Assembly: GCF_042678185.1 (NCBI RefSeq) | Contig: NZ_JBHUDQ010000006.1 | DNA from: Ramlibacter ginsenosidimutans | Lineage (GTDB): Bacteria > Pseudomonadota > Gammaproteobacteria > Burkholderiales > Burkholderiaceae_C | DNA: 64,000 bases | Direction: 5' to 3' (one strand) | Shown: in pieces, positions 18,443 to 25,892 of the stretch | Layout of the letters: each line of letters starts with the position of its first letter | Numbering within the stretch: the first letter of the stretch is position 1 | Notes under the pieces: model-generated | Database searches by the model: none | What the model was told of the DNA's origin: nothing | Seen by the model: the letters and a program-made list of their open reading frames with translations, nothing else | Made by a program: the position numbers and the translations under genes

Positions 18443-19191
18443 GTGGCCTCCGCGAGCCGGCGCGCCGTGCCGTGGCCCAGGTAGGCCTCGATCACCTTCA
18501 CGTCGCGCGTGACTTCGCCGGGCGTGCCGGTGGCGATCAGCTCGCCCTGGGCCAGCACCCAGACGTGCGCGGCCAGGTTCATCACCGCCTGCATCACGTG
18601 CTCGATCATCAGCACGGTCACGCCCTCGGCCGCGATGGCGCGCACCACCGGAACCATCTCGCCGACTTCCTGCGGATTGAGGCCGGCGAGCACCTCGTCG
18701 AGCAGCAGCAGGCGCGGCCGCGTGGCCAGCGCGCGGGCAAGCTCCAGGCGCTTGCGGCCCGCCACCGTGAGGTCGCCGGCGGGCTTGTCGAGTTGCGGTG
18801 CAAGGCCGAGGCGCTGCGCGACCGCGTCCGCCGCCGCGAGCGCTTCGCGCCGGGAGGCGCAATGCAGGTGCGCGCCGACGGCGATGTTCTCGCGCACCGT
18901 CTGCGCGGCAAACGGCTGCACGATCTGGAAGGTGCGGGTCAGGCCGCGGCGGGCGTTCAGGTGCGGCGCCTGTCCCGTGATATCGGTACCGTCCAGGACG
19001 ATGCGGCCGCTGTCCGGACGCAGGAAGCCCGACAACAGCGCGAACAGCGTCGTCTTGCCGGCGCCGTTCGGCCCGATGAGGGCGCTGATGCCGCCGGCCT
19101 GCAACTCCAGCGAGACGGAACGCACGGCCGCCAGCCCGCCGAAGGACTTGGACACGTCCTGCACCTGCAGCAGCGCGCTAGCCACGGGCAA
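18439..19191 (-). CDS. Branched-chain-type ABC transporter ATP-binding protein (LivG-like)
   Basis: Second ATPase of the HAAT importer, 250 residues. Walker A is IGPNGAGKTTLF and Walker B LLLLDEVLAGLNP; the signature is the LivG-type degenerate LTVAGRKRLELARAL instead of LSGGQ. The C-terminus ends with the LivG helix KVIEAYLG. The start overlaps the end of the LivM-like gene by 14 bases. It works with the LivF-like, LivH-like and LivM-like products. Confidence 0.92.
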   Translation of the reverse strand: MPVASALLQVQDVSKSFGGLAAVRSVSLELQAGGISALIGPNGAGKTTLFALLSGFLRPDSGRIVLDGTDITGQAPHLNARRGLTRTFQIVQPFAAQTVRENIAVGAHLHCASRREALAAADAVAQRLGLAPQLDKPAGDLTVAGRKRLELARALATRPRLLLLDEVLAGLNPQEVGEMVPVVRAIAAEGVTVLMIEHVMQAVMNLAAHVWVLAQGELIATGTPGEVTRDVKVIEAYLGHGTARRLAEAT

Positions 19192-20176
19192 CCTCTTGCG
19201 GCGGCGGCGGCACCGTGCCGCGCGACCACAGGCCGCGCACCGACCGGCCGAGGCCCAGGATGCCGCGCGGCGCGAACATCACGATCACGATCAGCACCGC
19301 GCCATAGATCACCATGTTGATTCCGGGCAGCGAGCCGAACAGGCCGCGCGTCACTTCGGCCAGCAGGTTGAGCACCAGCGCGCCGAGCACCGGCCCCCAC
19401 AACGTACCGAGGCCGCCGACGATGGCCGCCACCAGCGCTTCCACCGAGGTGGTGGGGCCGTAGGCCAGTCCCGGGTCGATGTACTGGAAGACCTGCACGT
19501 AGAGCGCGCCGGCCGCGCCCATGAAGGCACCGGACAGGGCGATCGCGCCCAGCTTCACGCGGAACGGGTCGACGCCGATGGCGCGCGCGGCGTCCTCGTT
19601 GTCGCGCACGGCCTGCAGCCAGGCGCCGAAGCGCGCATGCCGCATCGTGCTGGTGACCAGCAGCGCGATCACCACCAGCGCCAGCGCGAGCAGCACGAAG
19701 CCGCGGCGATCGGCGAACTGCATGTTGCCGATGCCTTCGTGCAGCGGCACCATCAGTCCCACGCCGGCGCCCGTGAAGGGCACGGAGAGCGCGAGGATGC
19801 GGAACACCTCGGCGAACGCCAGCGTCACGAGCGCGAAGTACGAGCCCTTCAGGCCGTAGCGGAAGGAGAGGGCGCCCACGATCACGCCGACCAGCGCCGC
19901 CGCCGCGATCGCGAGGGGCAGGGCGAGCCAGGGGTTCAGGTGCCCCTGCAACTGGGCGATCGCCTGCGCATAGGCACCGGTGCCGAAGAACAGGGCGTTG
20001 CCAAAGGAGAACTGGCCGCCGTAGCCGCCCAGGAGGTTCCACGACTGCGCCATGAGGCAGGCGTACAAGGCCATCATGGTGAAGTTGAGGACCACGCCGG
20101 ACCGCGCCGTGACGGCGAGCACGGCGACGGCGACGGTGAACACAGCGATCTGCAACAGGTCCCGGCGCGCGCTCAT
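19178..20176 (-). CDS. Branched-chain-type ABC transporter permease (LivM-like)
   Basis: Inner-membrane permease with about eight to ten hydrophobic helices. The ATG at 20176 overlaps the stop of the LivH-like gene (ATGA) and gives 332 residues. The LivM signature is clear: WNLLGGYGGQFSFGNALFFG and the ATPase-coupling loop around QAVRDNEDAARAIGVDP. The C-terminal tail PPPPQEVARG is short and polar. It pairs with the LivH-like permease. Confidence 0.92.
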   Translation of the reverse strand: MSARRDLLQIAVFTVAVAVLAVTARSGVVLNFTMMALYACLMAQSWNLLGGYGGQFSFGNALFFGTGAYAQAIAQLQGHLNPWLALPLAIAAAALVGVIVGALSFRYGLKGSYFALVTLAFAEVFRILALSVPFTGAGVGLMVPLHEGIGNMQFADRRGFVLLALALVVIALLVTSTMRHARFGAWLQAVRDNEDAARAIGVDPFRVKLGAIALSGAFMGAAGALYVQVFQYIDPGLAYGPTTSVEALVAAIVGGLGTLWGPVLGALVLNLLAEVTRGLFGSLPGINMVIYGAVLIVIVMFAPRGILGLGRSVRGLWSRGTVPPPPQEVARG

Positions 20177-21045
20177 GTCCTCGCCCCGAACAGCCCTTGC
20201 GGCCGGAACAGCAGCACCGCGATGAACAGCAGGAAGACGCCGATCTGCCCCAGCGACTCGCCGAACCACAGGCCGCCCAGCGACTCGACGACGCCGATCA
20301 ACAGTCCGCCCGCGAGGGCGCCGGCGAAGCTGCCCATGCCGCCCAGCACGACGATCGTGAACGCCACCAGCACGAAGCCGTTGCCCACCAGCGGGTTCAC
20401 GTAGTACGCAGGCAGCAGGAAGCAGGCCGCCGCGCCCAGGCAGGCCAGGCCGATGCCGAAGCTCATCGCGTACACGTGGTCCACGTCGATGCCGACCAGC
20501 CGCGCGCCCTGCTTCTCGCGGGCCACGGCGCGGATCGCCCGGCCCAGGTCGGTGCCGCGCACGACCCACAGCAGCAGCCCGGAGGCGACCAGCGCGCCCG
20601 CGAACGCGACCAGCTTGGTGACGGCGATCATGGCCGGGCCGATGGCGACCGTCGCCAGCGAGTACGGTGTGTCGATGGTGCGCGTGTCGGACTTGAACGC
20701 GAGCAGCGCGACGTTCTCCAGCACGATGGACAGTCCCAGCGTGACCAGCAGGATGTTTTCGTCCTTGCCGTGGCTCGCGCGGTTGATGATGCCGCGCTGC
20801 AGCCCGTAACCCGCCACGAACATCACCGGCACCATGATCGGAAGCGCCAGGTAGGGATCGAGGCCGAACGACGCCTTGAGGAAGTACACGCCGTACAGCG
20901 CCATCATCAGCGCCGCCCCGTGCGCGAAGTTGATGATGTGCAGCACGCCGTAGATGAGGGTGAGGCCCAGTGCCACCAGCGCGTACACCGCGCCGGTGGT
21001 GAGGCCGTTCAACACGGCGGGGAACAGGATGCCGAACTCGAACAT
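20173..21045 (-). CDS. Branched-chain-type ABC transporter permease (LivH-like)
   Basis: Inner-membrane permease, 290 residues, with the LivH signature GAVYALVALGLTLIYGVLHI near the N-terminus and the coupling loop RAVAREKQGARLVGIDVDHVYA. It follows the receptor gene after 22 bases and overlaps the LivM-like gene. The order receptor-H-M-G-F is the usual one for this importer family. Confidence 0.93.
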   Translation of the reverse strand: MFEFGILFPAVLNGLTTGAVYALVALGLTLIYGVLHIINFAHGAALMMALYGVYFLKASFGLDPYLALPIMVPVMFVAGYGLQRGIINRASHGKDENILLVTLGLSIVLENVALLAFKSDTRTIDTPYSLATVAIGPAMIAVTKLVAFAGALVASGLLLWVVRGTDLGRAIRAVAREKQGARLVGIDVDHVYAMSFGIGLACLGAAACFLLPAYYVNPLVGNGFVLVAFTIVVLGGMGSFAGALAGGLLIGVVESLGGLWFGESLGQIGVFLLFIAVLLFRPQGLFGART

Positions 21046-21067
21046 GGCTTTCCCGTCCCGCGCGCGC

Positions 21068-22285
21068 TCAGGCCTTCAGCGGGAAGACGGGCTCGGCCTG
21101 GCGGTACTCGCGCGGCACGATCACCTTGATGTCGTTGTCCAGCACCTGCGTCATGAGCGGTTGCGCGCCCTGGTTCTGGCCGTTGACGAACTTCGTGGGG
21201 CCGTAGGGCAGGAAGTGGTCGCTGAACGTGCTGGTCTCCAGCGCGTTGATGATGGCCGCACGATCGGCGGACTTCGCGCGCTCCAGCGAATCGGCCAGCA
21301 GCCGCATCGCCGTGTAGGTGAGGAACACCTCGTAGCTGTAGAACAGGTTCTTCGCCTCGGTGCGCTTCTTCAGCTCGAACGCGCGCTTGTCCTTGGGGTT
21401 GAACCAGTGGTTGCAGTCGATGATGCCCTTCGCCGGCTCCGGGAACTCCTTGACGAACTTGTAGCTCGAGGCCGCGCCGCCCAGCACGGAGAAGATCGCC
21501 TTGGGCATCACCTTCTGCTGCTGCATCGTGCGCACCAGCAGCGCGTATTCGTTGTAGTAGTTGGCCGGGATGACGATGTCGGGGTTGACCGCCTTCATCC
21601 GCAGCACGATGTTGTTGAAGTCGCGCGTCGGGTTGGCGTGCTTGATGATCTCCTTCACCTCGAAGCCGAACCCGGGCAGCTCGTGCGCGAGCAGGTTGGC
21701 CGTGCCGGTGCCGAACAGCGACTCCTCGTGGATGATCATGACCGTGCGCGCCGGCTTGCCGGCGGCCGTGTTCAGCACGAACAGGTTGTTCATCGCGATC
21801 TCGGCCACCTTCTTGTAGCCGGGCGCGAAGCGGAAGGTGTTCTTCAGGCCGCGCTCGACGATCTGGTCGGCCACGCCGACGTCCACGATGTGCGGCAGGT
21901 TGTACTTGGCCGCGGCCTGCGTGGTGGCCAGGCAGATGGCCGAGGCGTAGGCGCCGACGATGCAGCTCACGCCGGCCTCGTTCATCCGCTCGACTTCGGC
22001 GCTGCCCGCGGCCGGTGTCGACTGCGCGTCGCCCAGCAGCGGCTCCAGCTTCGCGCCACCCAGCGACTTGATGCCGCCAGCCTTGTTGATGTCCTCGATC
22101 GCCATCAGCGCACCCTCGCGGCACTGCTGGCCCGAGTAGGCCAGGGCCCCCGTCACCGGGTGCAGCACGCCCACCTTCACGGACTTCGGCTGCGCGCCTG
22201 CCACGAGCGGGAACGCCAGCGCGGACGCGGCAGCGCCCGCGTGGGCGACGAAACTGCGGCGGTTCAGGGACGGGGCACGACTCAT
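21068..22285 (-). CDS. ABC transporter periplasmic substrate-binding protein (LivK/AmiC-like)
   Basis: Periplasmic receptor of the HAAT importer, 405 residues. A signal peptide with a Tat-like start (NRRSFVAHAGAAASALAFPL) ends near AGAQ. The type 1 periplasmic-binding fold begins VKVGVLHPVTGALAYSG, with conserved PANYYNEYALLVRTM and YGPTKFVNGQN. The closest branch by eye is the amide/urea/branched-chain group; the ligand cannot be read from sequence. It is the first transport gene after the GntR regulator, 19 bases downstream. Confidence 0.92.
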   Translation of the reverse strand: MSRAPSLNRRSFVAHAGAAASALAFPLVAGAQPKSVKVGVLHPVTGALAYSGQQCREGALMAIEDINKAGGIKSLGGAKLEPLLGDAQSTPAAGSAEVERMNEAGVSCIVGAYASAICLATTQAAAKYNLPHIVDVGVADQIVERGLKNTFRFAPGYKKVAEIAMNNLFVLNTAAGKPARTVMIIHEESLFGTGTANLLAHELPGFGFEVKEIIKHANPTRDFNNIVLRMKAVNPDIVIPANYYNEYALLVRTMQQQKVMPKAIFSVLGGAASSYKFVKEFPEPAKGIIDCNHWFNPKDKRAFELKKRTEAKNLFYSYEVFLTYTAMRLLADSLERAKSADRAAIINALETSTFSDHFLPYGPTKFVNGQNQGAQPLMTQVLDNDIKVIVPREYRQAEPVFPLKA

Positions 22286-22304
22286 CGAGTTTCTCCTTCG
22301 GGGT

Positions 22305-23096
22305 TCAGTGGAACTGCGCGGACAACTCGCGGCTGACCCACACTTGCGCGGCGATGTCGCCGACGCGGGACAGCTGCATCTGGTACTCGTAGCGGTCGGG
22401 ACGGTACAGCCCGTGCAGCCACTGCACGGGGCGCCCGTCTTCGTCCTGGATCAGCCGGCGCACGGCGAGCAGCGCCGAGCCGACCGCGACGCCGAGGTGC
22501 GGCGCCACCTGCGCATCGGCCAGCCGCGCGGAGATAGTCTGCCGCGCGCCGCCGACGCGCACGCCGGCTTCCCCCAGCAGCACCAGGATGGGCTTGCGGG
22601 CCAGCTCGCGCCGGCCGAAGTGGCTGGCGAGATCGCCCGGCACCCAGGTCGTGATGTGCGACAGCGGGCCTTCGCGGGTGGAGCGCACGCGCACGGCCTT
22701 CTGCACGGCGTCGCCGGCGGTGAGCTTCAAGGCCTGCGCCACCTCGCCGCTCGCGCCGACCTTGCTCACCTCGAGCACGCGCACGGTGGTGTTCTGCGTC
22801 ATGCTGACGATGTTTTCGAGCAGGCCCGCGAGCTGCGTCGTCTTGGTCTGGCCGTGTGCGTCCGTCGCAGCGGTCGTCGCACCGAGCGGGCGCGTGCCGC
22901 GTCCGCGCTCGCGCGTGATCAGTCCCTCGCCGGCGAGCTCCTGCAAGGCGCGGCGCACCGTGACCCGCGCCACGCTGAACTGCCGCATCAGCGCCAGCTC
23001 GCCGGGCAGGCCCTGCGCGAAGCGGCCCTCGTGCAACTGCTCGCGCAGCACGAGGTAGATCTGGTGGTACTTCGGGACCGGGAGGGCGTCCGCCAT
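22305..23096 (-). CDS. GntR-family regulator with UTRA ligand domain (HutC subfamily)
   Basis: Ligand-responsive repressor, 263 residues. The N-terminal winged helix reads PGELALMRQFSVARVTVRRALQEL; a UTRA effector domain fills the C-terminal two thirds (LAVRRLIQDEDGRPVQWLHGLYRPDRYEYQMQL region). It is the first gene of the operon, just ahead of the receptor gene and behind a perfect palindrome, which suggests autoregulation and release by the imported compound or a pathway intermediate. The ATG at 23096 gives the expected start before KYHQIYLVLREQL. Confidence 0.9.
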   Translation of the reverse strand: MADALPVPKYHQIYLVLREQLHEGRFAQGLPGELALMRQFSVARVTVRRALQELAGEGLITRERGRGTRPLGATTAATDAHGQTKTTQLAGLLENIVSMTQNTTVRVLEVSKVGASGEVAQALKLTAGDAVQKAVRVRSTREGPLSHITTWVPGDLASHFGRRELARKPILVLLGEAGVRVGGARQTISARLADAQVAPHLGVAVGSALLAVRRLIQDEDGRPVQWLHGLYRPDRYEYQMQLSRVGDIAAQVWVSRELSAQFH

Positions 23097-23121
23097 GGGC
23101 GCGGATGGTCCATCCGGCGCA

Positions 23122-23141
23122 ATGTCCTGTCAATAGGACAT
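23122..23141. promoter_or_regulatory. Candidate GntR operator
   Basis: A perfect 7-bp inverted repeat, ATGTCCT-GTCAAT-AGGACAT, lies 26 bases upstream of the GntR start and about 110 bases from the divergent dnaQ start. A further TGTCC half-site occurs on the minus strand about 12 bases farther upstream, and GGATGG-T-CCATCC (23103-23115) lies between the palindrome and the gene. The size and position fit a HutC-type dimer site that would control the whole minus-strand operon. Confidence 0.6.
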
Positions 23142-23253
23142 GCGATGGGACAAGTGCGCTACGCGACCGGGTAGCCGCCGTCGACGAGGTGCCACGTTGC
23201 CGGGGGCGATCCTGCCGGTGAGATCGACCGTCCGCTCAAGCATAATCGCGGCG

Positions 23254-23970
23254 ATGCGCCAGATCGTCCTCGACACCGAAACCACGGGTTTGTCCGCAGA
23301 AGGCGGCGACCGCATCATCGAGATCGGCTGCGTGGAGCTGGTGGCGCGCAAGCTGACCGGCAACAACAAGCACTGGTACCTCAATCCCGAGCGCGACTCG
23401 CACGAGGATGCGCTGAAGGTCCACGGCATCAGCAACGAGTTCCTGCGCGACAAGCCGAAGTTCGCCGCGATCGTCGACGAGCTGATCGAGTACTGCGCCG
23501 GCGCCGAGATCATCATCCACAACGCCGCGTTCGACATCGGCTTCCTGAACAAGGAACTGGAACTGCTCGGGCGCGCCGCGTTCACCGGCCACGTGCACAA
23601 GGTGACCGACACGCTGGCGATGGCCAAGGAGATGTACCCCGGCAAGCGCAACAGCCTGGACGCGCTGTGCGACCGGCTGGGCGTGGACAACTCCAGCCGC
23701 ACGCTGCACGGCGCCTTGCTGGACGCGGAGCTGCTGGCCGACGTCTACATCAACCTCACGCGCGGCCAGGACGCGCTGCTGATCGACGAGTCCGACGCGC
23801 ATGCGGTCGGCGCGATCGTCACCCGCGTGGACCTGCGCCAGTTCACCCTGCCGGTGCTGCTGGCCAACGACCAGGAAGCCGCGGCGCACGAGGACCTGCT
23901 GAAGCAGTTGGACAAGGCCTCGGGCGGCAAGACAGTCTGGCGTCAGCTGCCGATTTCGCCTGTGGCATAA
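23254..23970 (+). CDS. dnaQ: DNA polymerase III epsilon subunit (3'-5' proofreading exonuclease)
   Basis: Proofreading subunit of the replicative polymerase. The ATG at 23254 gives 238 residues starting MRQIVLDTETTGLS. DEDDh exonuclease motifs are complete: DTETTG (ExoI), NAAFDIGFLN (ExoII) and TLHGALLDAELLADVY (ExoIII, with the His and Asp). The C-terminal tail of about 55 residues, ending in a Gly-Gly-Lys-containing segment, would bind the alpha subunit. An upstream in-frame ATG at 23140 would run through the divergent promoter and adds unconserved residues. Confidence 0.95.
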   Translation: MRQIVLDTETTGLSAEGGDRIIEIGCVELVARKLTGNNKHWYLNPERDSHEDALKVHGISNEFLRDKPKFAAIVDELIEYCAGAEIIIHNAAFDIGFLNKELELLGRAAFTGHVHKVTDTLAMAKEMYPGKRNSLDALCDRLGVDNSSRTLHGALLDAELLADVYINLTRGQDALLIDESDAHAVGAIVTRVDLRQFTLPVLLANDQEAAAHEDLLKQLDKASGGKTVWRQLPISPVA

Positions 23971-23995
23971 TTGGGGGCTTCCCGAACAGGGAAAT

Positions 23996-24070
23996 GGGTG
24001 ATTAGCTCAGCGGTAGAGCACTGCCTTCACACGGCAGGGGTCACATGTTCGATCCATGTATCACCCACCA
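23996..24070 (+). tRNA. tRNA-Val (anticodon CAC)
   Basis: A complete cloverleaf with encoded CCA. The acceptor stem pairs GGGTGAT with ATCACCC; the anticodon stem is CTGCC/GGCAG with loop TTCACAC, giving anticodon CAC for GUG codons. The T arm is ACATG-TTCGATC-CATGT. It lies 25 bases after dnaQ. The low-GC accessory genes immediately downstream suggest that its 3' end has served as an integration site. Confidence 0.96.
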
Positions 24071-24086
24071 GATTTGTGATATGGGA

Positions 24087-24116
24087 CAAGGACTTAGGCC
24101 AAAACCTAGGTCCTTG
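24087..24116 (+). terminator. Hairpin after tRNA-Val
   Basis: CAAGGACTTAGG (24087-24098) pairs with CCTAGGTCCTTG (24105-24116) with a single G-T-type mismatch and a six-base CCAAAA loop. It is placed to end the tRNA transcript, although the following T-run is weak. Confidence 0.55.
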
Positions 24117-24227
24117 TTGCGTTTGGGCTGTCCAATATGTGTCCAGAACCGGGCAAATGGCTGCCGCACGCGTCCTCGCGCAGTAGGGAACAGCCTACTC
24201 AGATCCTCGCTGCAAAGTGCCCTTACA

Positions 24228-24243
24228 ATATCTTTGGTGATAT
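24228..24243. promoter_or_regulatory. Candidate toxin-antitoxin operator
   Basis: ATATC (24228-24232) and GATAT (24239-24243) form a 5-bp inverted repeat four bases before the toxin ATG. Short palindromes overlapping the start region are typical of autoregulated type II toxin-antitoxin operons. The arms are short, so this is only a candidate. Confidence 0.35.
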
Positions 24244-24246
24244 ACG

Positions 24247-24660
24247 ATGGCAGTTCTGATCGTTGCGAGGGAAGCCGCAGATGAGATCGATGCCCTGTAC
24301 GAGAGCGATGAGGATGCGGCAGCAGACATCGACTTCCTTATCGAGCAGTTGTTCGAAGACCATCGCACGTTGGAGGAATTGTGCCTTCCACGGGACCACT
24401 TTGACTTCGAGCCAGCATTCGAGATCAAGCGGTTCGGCGCTGCCCAGAGATTGGGCAAGAACGTTTATTCGGCCAAGCTACGAAGCACGGCCGACAACTC
24501 AGTGATCCCATACCGGCTGCTTGTGGGCTTCGACGCTCAGAGAGATCGCTACCATGTCCTCAGCATCGCACACCGAAATCACGCTTACGACACCCGACAC
24601 CCCCACTTCGCCGAGCTACTCCGTCGATATGACGACGCTGGTATTCCAACCTACCGTTGA
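24247..24660 (+). CDS. Putative RelE/ParE-fold toxin of a type II toxin-antitoxin system
   Basis: A 137-residue protein whose pattern fits the RelE/ParE/HigB fold: an N-terminal helix-rich part, then FEIKRFGAAQRLGKNVYSAKLR, a central strand YRLLVGFDAQRDRYHVLSIAHR and a short C-terminal helix. The family assignment rests on this layout and on the XRE-type gene that directly follows and overlaps it; toxin-first order is typical of HigBA and related pairs. RelE-like members cleave mRNA on the ribosome, ParE-like members poison gyrase; the sequence does not decide. Codon use is less GC-rich than in the flanking genes. Confidence 0.6.
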   Translation: MAVLIVAREAADEIDALYESDEDAAADIDFLIEQLFEDHRTLEELCLPRDHFDFEPAFEIKRFGAAQRLGKNVYSAKLRSTADNSVIPYRLLVGFDAQRDRYHVLSIAHRNHAYDTRHPHFAELLRRYDDAGIPTYR

Positions 24661-25075
24661 AGTGGCTGGTGTATGCCAAGTGGGGATTGTTGGCTTTCGA
24701 GCGACCGTCTACCGGTACGAGCAGCTGCAATCTGCTCTCGTCGTTTCTGATCTGCGATTGGGTGACTTGGAAGCTTCCGAGTACCTTGCACGGAGAGATG
24801 CGGATCCGAAGAAGAAGAGCGCAATCGAACGAGCAAGAATGAGGAACGCGCAAGCCCTAAGTGCGCCAGGGCAGCGGCCTACGCTTGCATCGCTCCGATT
24901 GCGTGCCGGAATGTCGCAGGCGCAGCTCGCATCTGCGCTGGGTACGCAGCAGCCAAATGTGGCCAGATGGGAGCGGAATCCAGGCAATCTAGAGGTTGCT
25001 ACGCTTAAGAAGCTTGCGTCTGCATTGGGCGTGTCTGTACACGATGTTCTGGTAGCGGTAGGGGCCGACGAGTGA
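24554..25075 (+). CDS. XRE-family antitoxin/regulator
   Basis: A protein of about 173 residues with a C-terminal Cro/C1-type helix-turn-helix (TLASLRLRAGMSQAQLASAL then TQQPNVARWERN), the domain order of many HigA-like antitoxins. The N-terminal 90 residues are unassigned and may neutralise the toxin. Start choice is open: ATG 24554 has AGAGA upstream and overlaps the toxin gene by 107 bases; ATG 24629 overlaps it by 32 bases. Its TGA overlaps the GTG start of the next gene, so the three genes form one unit. Confidence 0.72.
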   Translation: MSSASHTEITLTTPDTPTSPSYSVDMTTLVFQPTVEVAGVCQVGIVGFRATVYRYEQLQSALVVSDLRLGDLEASEYLARRDADPKKKSAIERARMRNAQALSAPGQRPTLASLRLRAGMSQAQLASALGTQQPNVARWERNPGNLEVATLKKLASALGVSVHDVLVAVGADE

Positions 25076-25536
25076 GAACCTTGCAAGACGCGGGCCGCAC
25101 TGCCTTTAGCCTTTTTTGTGACGATCTACGCCAAGAGGTGGGCGGCAAGCAAACTCTTGTCGGTGTCTACTCAGGGGCACAAGTAGAGATAAACCAAGCA
25201 CCGCCTCTCATTCTCCCGAGGATGTGTGTCGTCACGCATATCTTCACGCCGCTGACTTCACCCTTCAAACGTCTCGCTATAGACGCCCGATGGAACGGCG
25301 CAGTTCTTCAGAGGGTTGAACCGGAGGTCAATTGGCTTGCGGAGATTCAGAAGATGAAGGGACCGCCGGACGCGAAAGTTTGGAATGTGCAGGCCGCTCT
25401 TGTATTGCAGCCCTTTGCTGTGAGCGAGGCAGGTGTGCTGCGAATGTACGTCACGATGGATAACGAGGAGTTTGAGTCGAATGGTCTCAACTTCCATTTC
25501 AATCTTCCGTCGCAGCAGGTAGCAACAACGTTCTAA
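25072..25536 (+). CDS. DUF6941-type conserved protein
   Basis: A 154-residue protein of unknown function starting at GTG 25072, overlapping the antitoxin stop (GTGA). The segment FSLFCDDLRQEVGGKQTLVGVYSG matches, from memory, the opening of DUF6941 proteins, which occur in accessory regions. The rest is predicted to be beta-rich (LPRMCVVTHIFTPLT, VLRMYVTMDNEEFESNGLNF). There is no signal peptide or membrane segment. Coupling to a toxin-antitoxin pair suggests a linked role or simply shared transcription. Confidence 0.6.
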   Translation: MRTLQDAGRTAFSLFCDDLRQEVGGKQTLVGVYSGAQVEINQAPPLILPRMCVVTHIFTPLTSPFKRLAIDARWNGAVLQRVEPEVNWLAEIQKMKGPPDAKVWNVQAALVLQPFAVSEAGVLRMYVTMDNEEFESNGLNFHFNLPSQQVATTF

Positions 25537-25583
25537 CGCTAGCCCCGGGGCCGCGCTTGTCGCGCGCCCCGAGTCGGATTGTC

Positions 25584-25793
25584 CTAATCGGGCCAGTCCT
25601 CGCTCACGCACGATCGAGCAGAGTCAACTGCGGCTAGAAGCCAAACACGAACCTGATCACCGCCGCCAGAATACGTGGCGAACTTCCGAGAGCTGAACCC
25701 CTCTTCGGAGCGGCGCTCGATCTGCGAGAGCTTCTCTTGGAAGAAAGGTTCTTGGAGAGGGCTGGTACGCAGGGCGAAGATGATCGTTTTCAC
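25584..25793 (-). CDS. Small hypothetical protein, possibly a remnant
   Basis: A GTG at 25793 opens a 69-codon frame. The same frame is open upstream to the TAA that ends the next minus-strand gene (25895), with protein-like sequence (RCEELSKGFRYPHHDGL) before the GTG but no start codon there. An ATG immediately after that TAA lies in another frame and stops after about 35 codons. This looks like a short gene whose start was lost by a frameshift. I recognise no family; it could also be a chance frame. Confidence 0.3.
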   Translation of the reverse strand: MKTIIFALRTSPLQEPFFQEKLSQIERRSEEGFSSRKFATYSGGGDQVRVWLLAAVDSARSCVSEDWPD

Positions 25794-25892
25794 TTCGCGC
25801 AGTCCGTCGTGATGTGGGTACCGGAAGCCCTTCGAGAGCTCCTCACAACGATCGAGCGCTGCCGGTGCCTGCTGTCGATTCGTCCCGCCATC

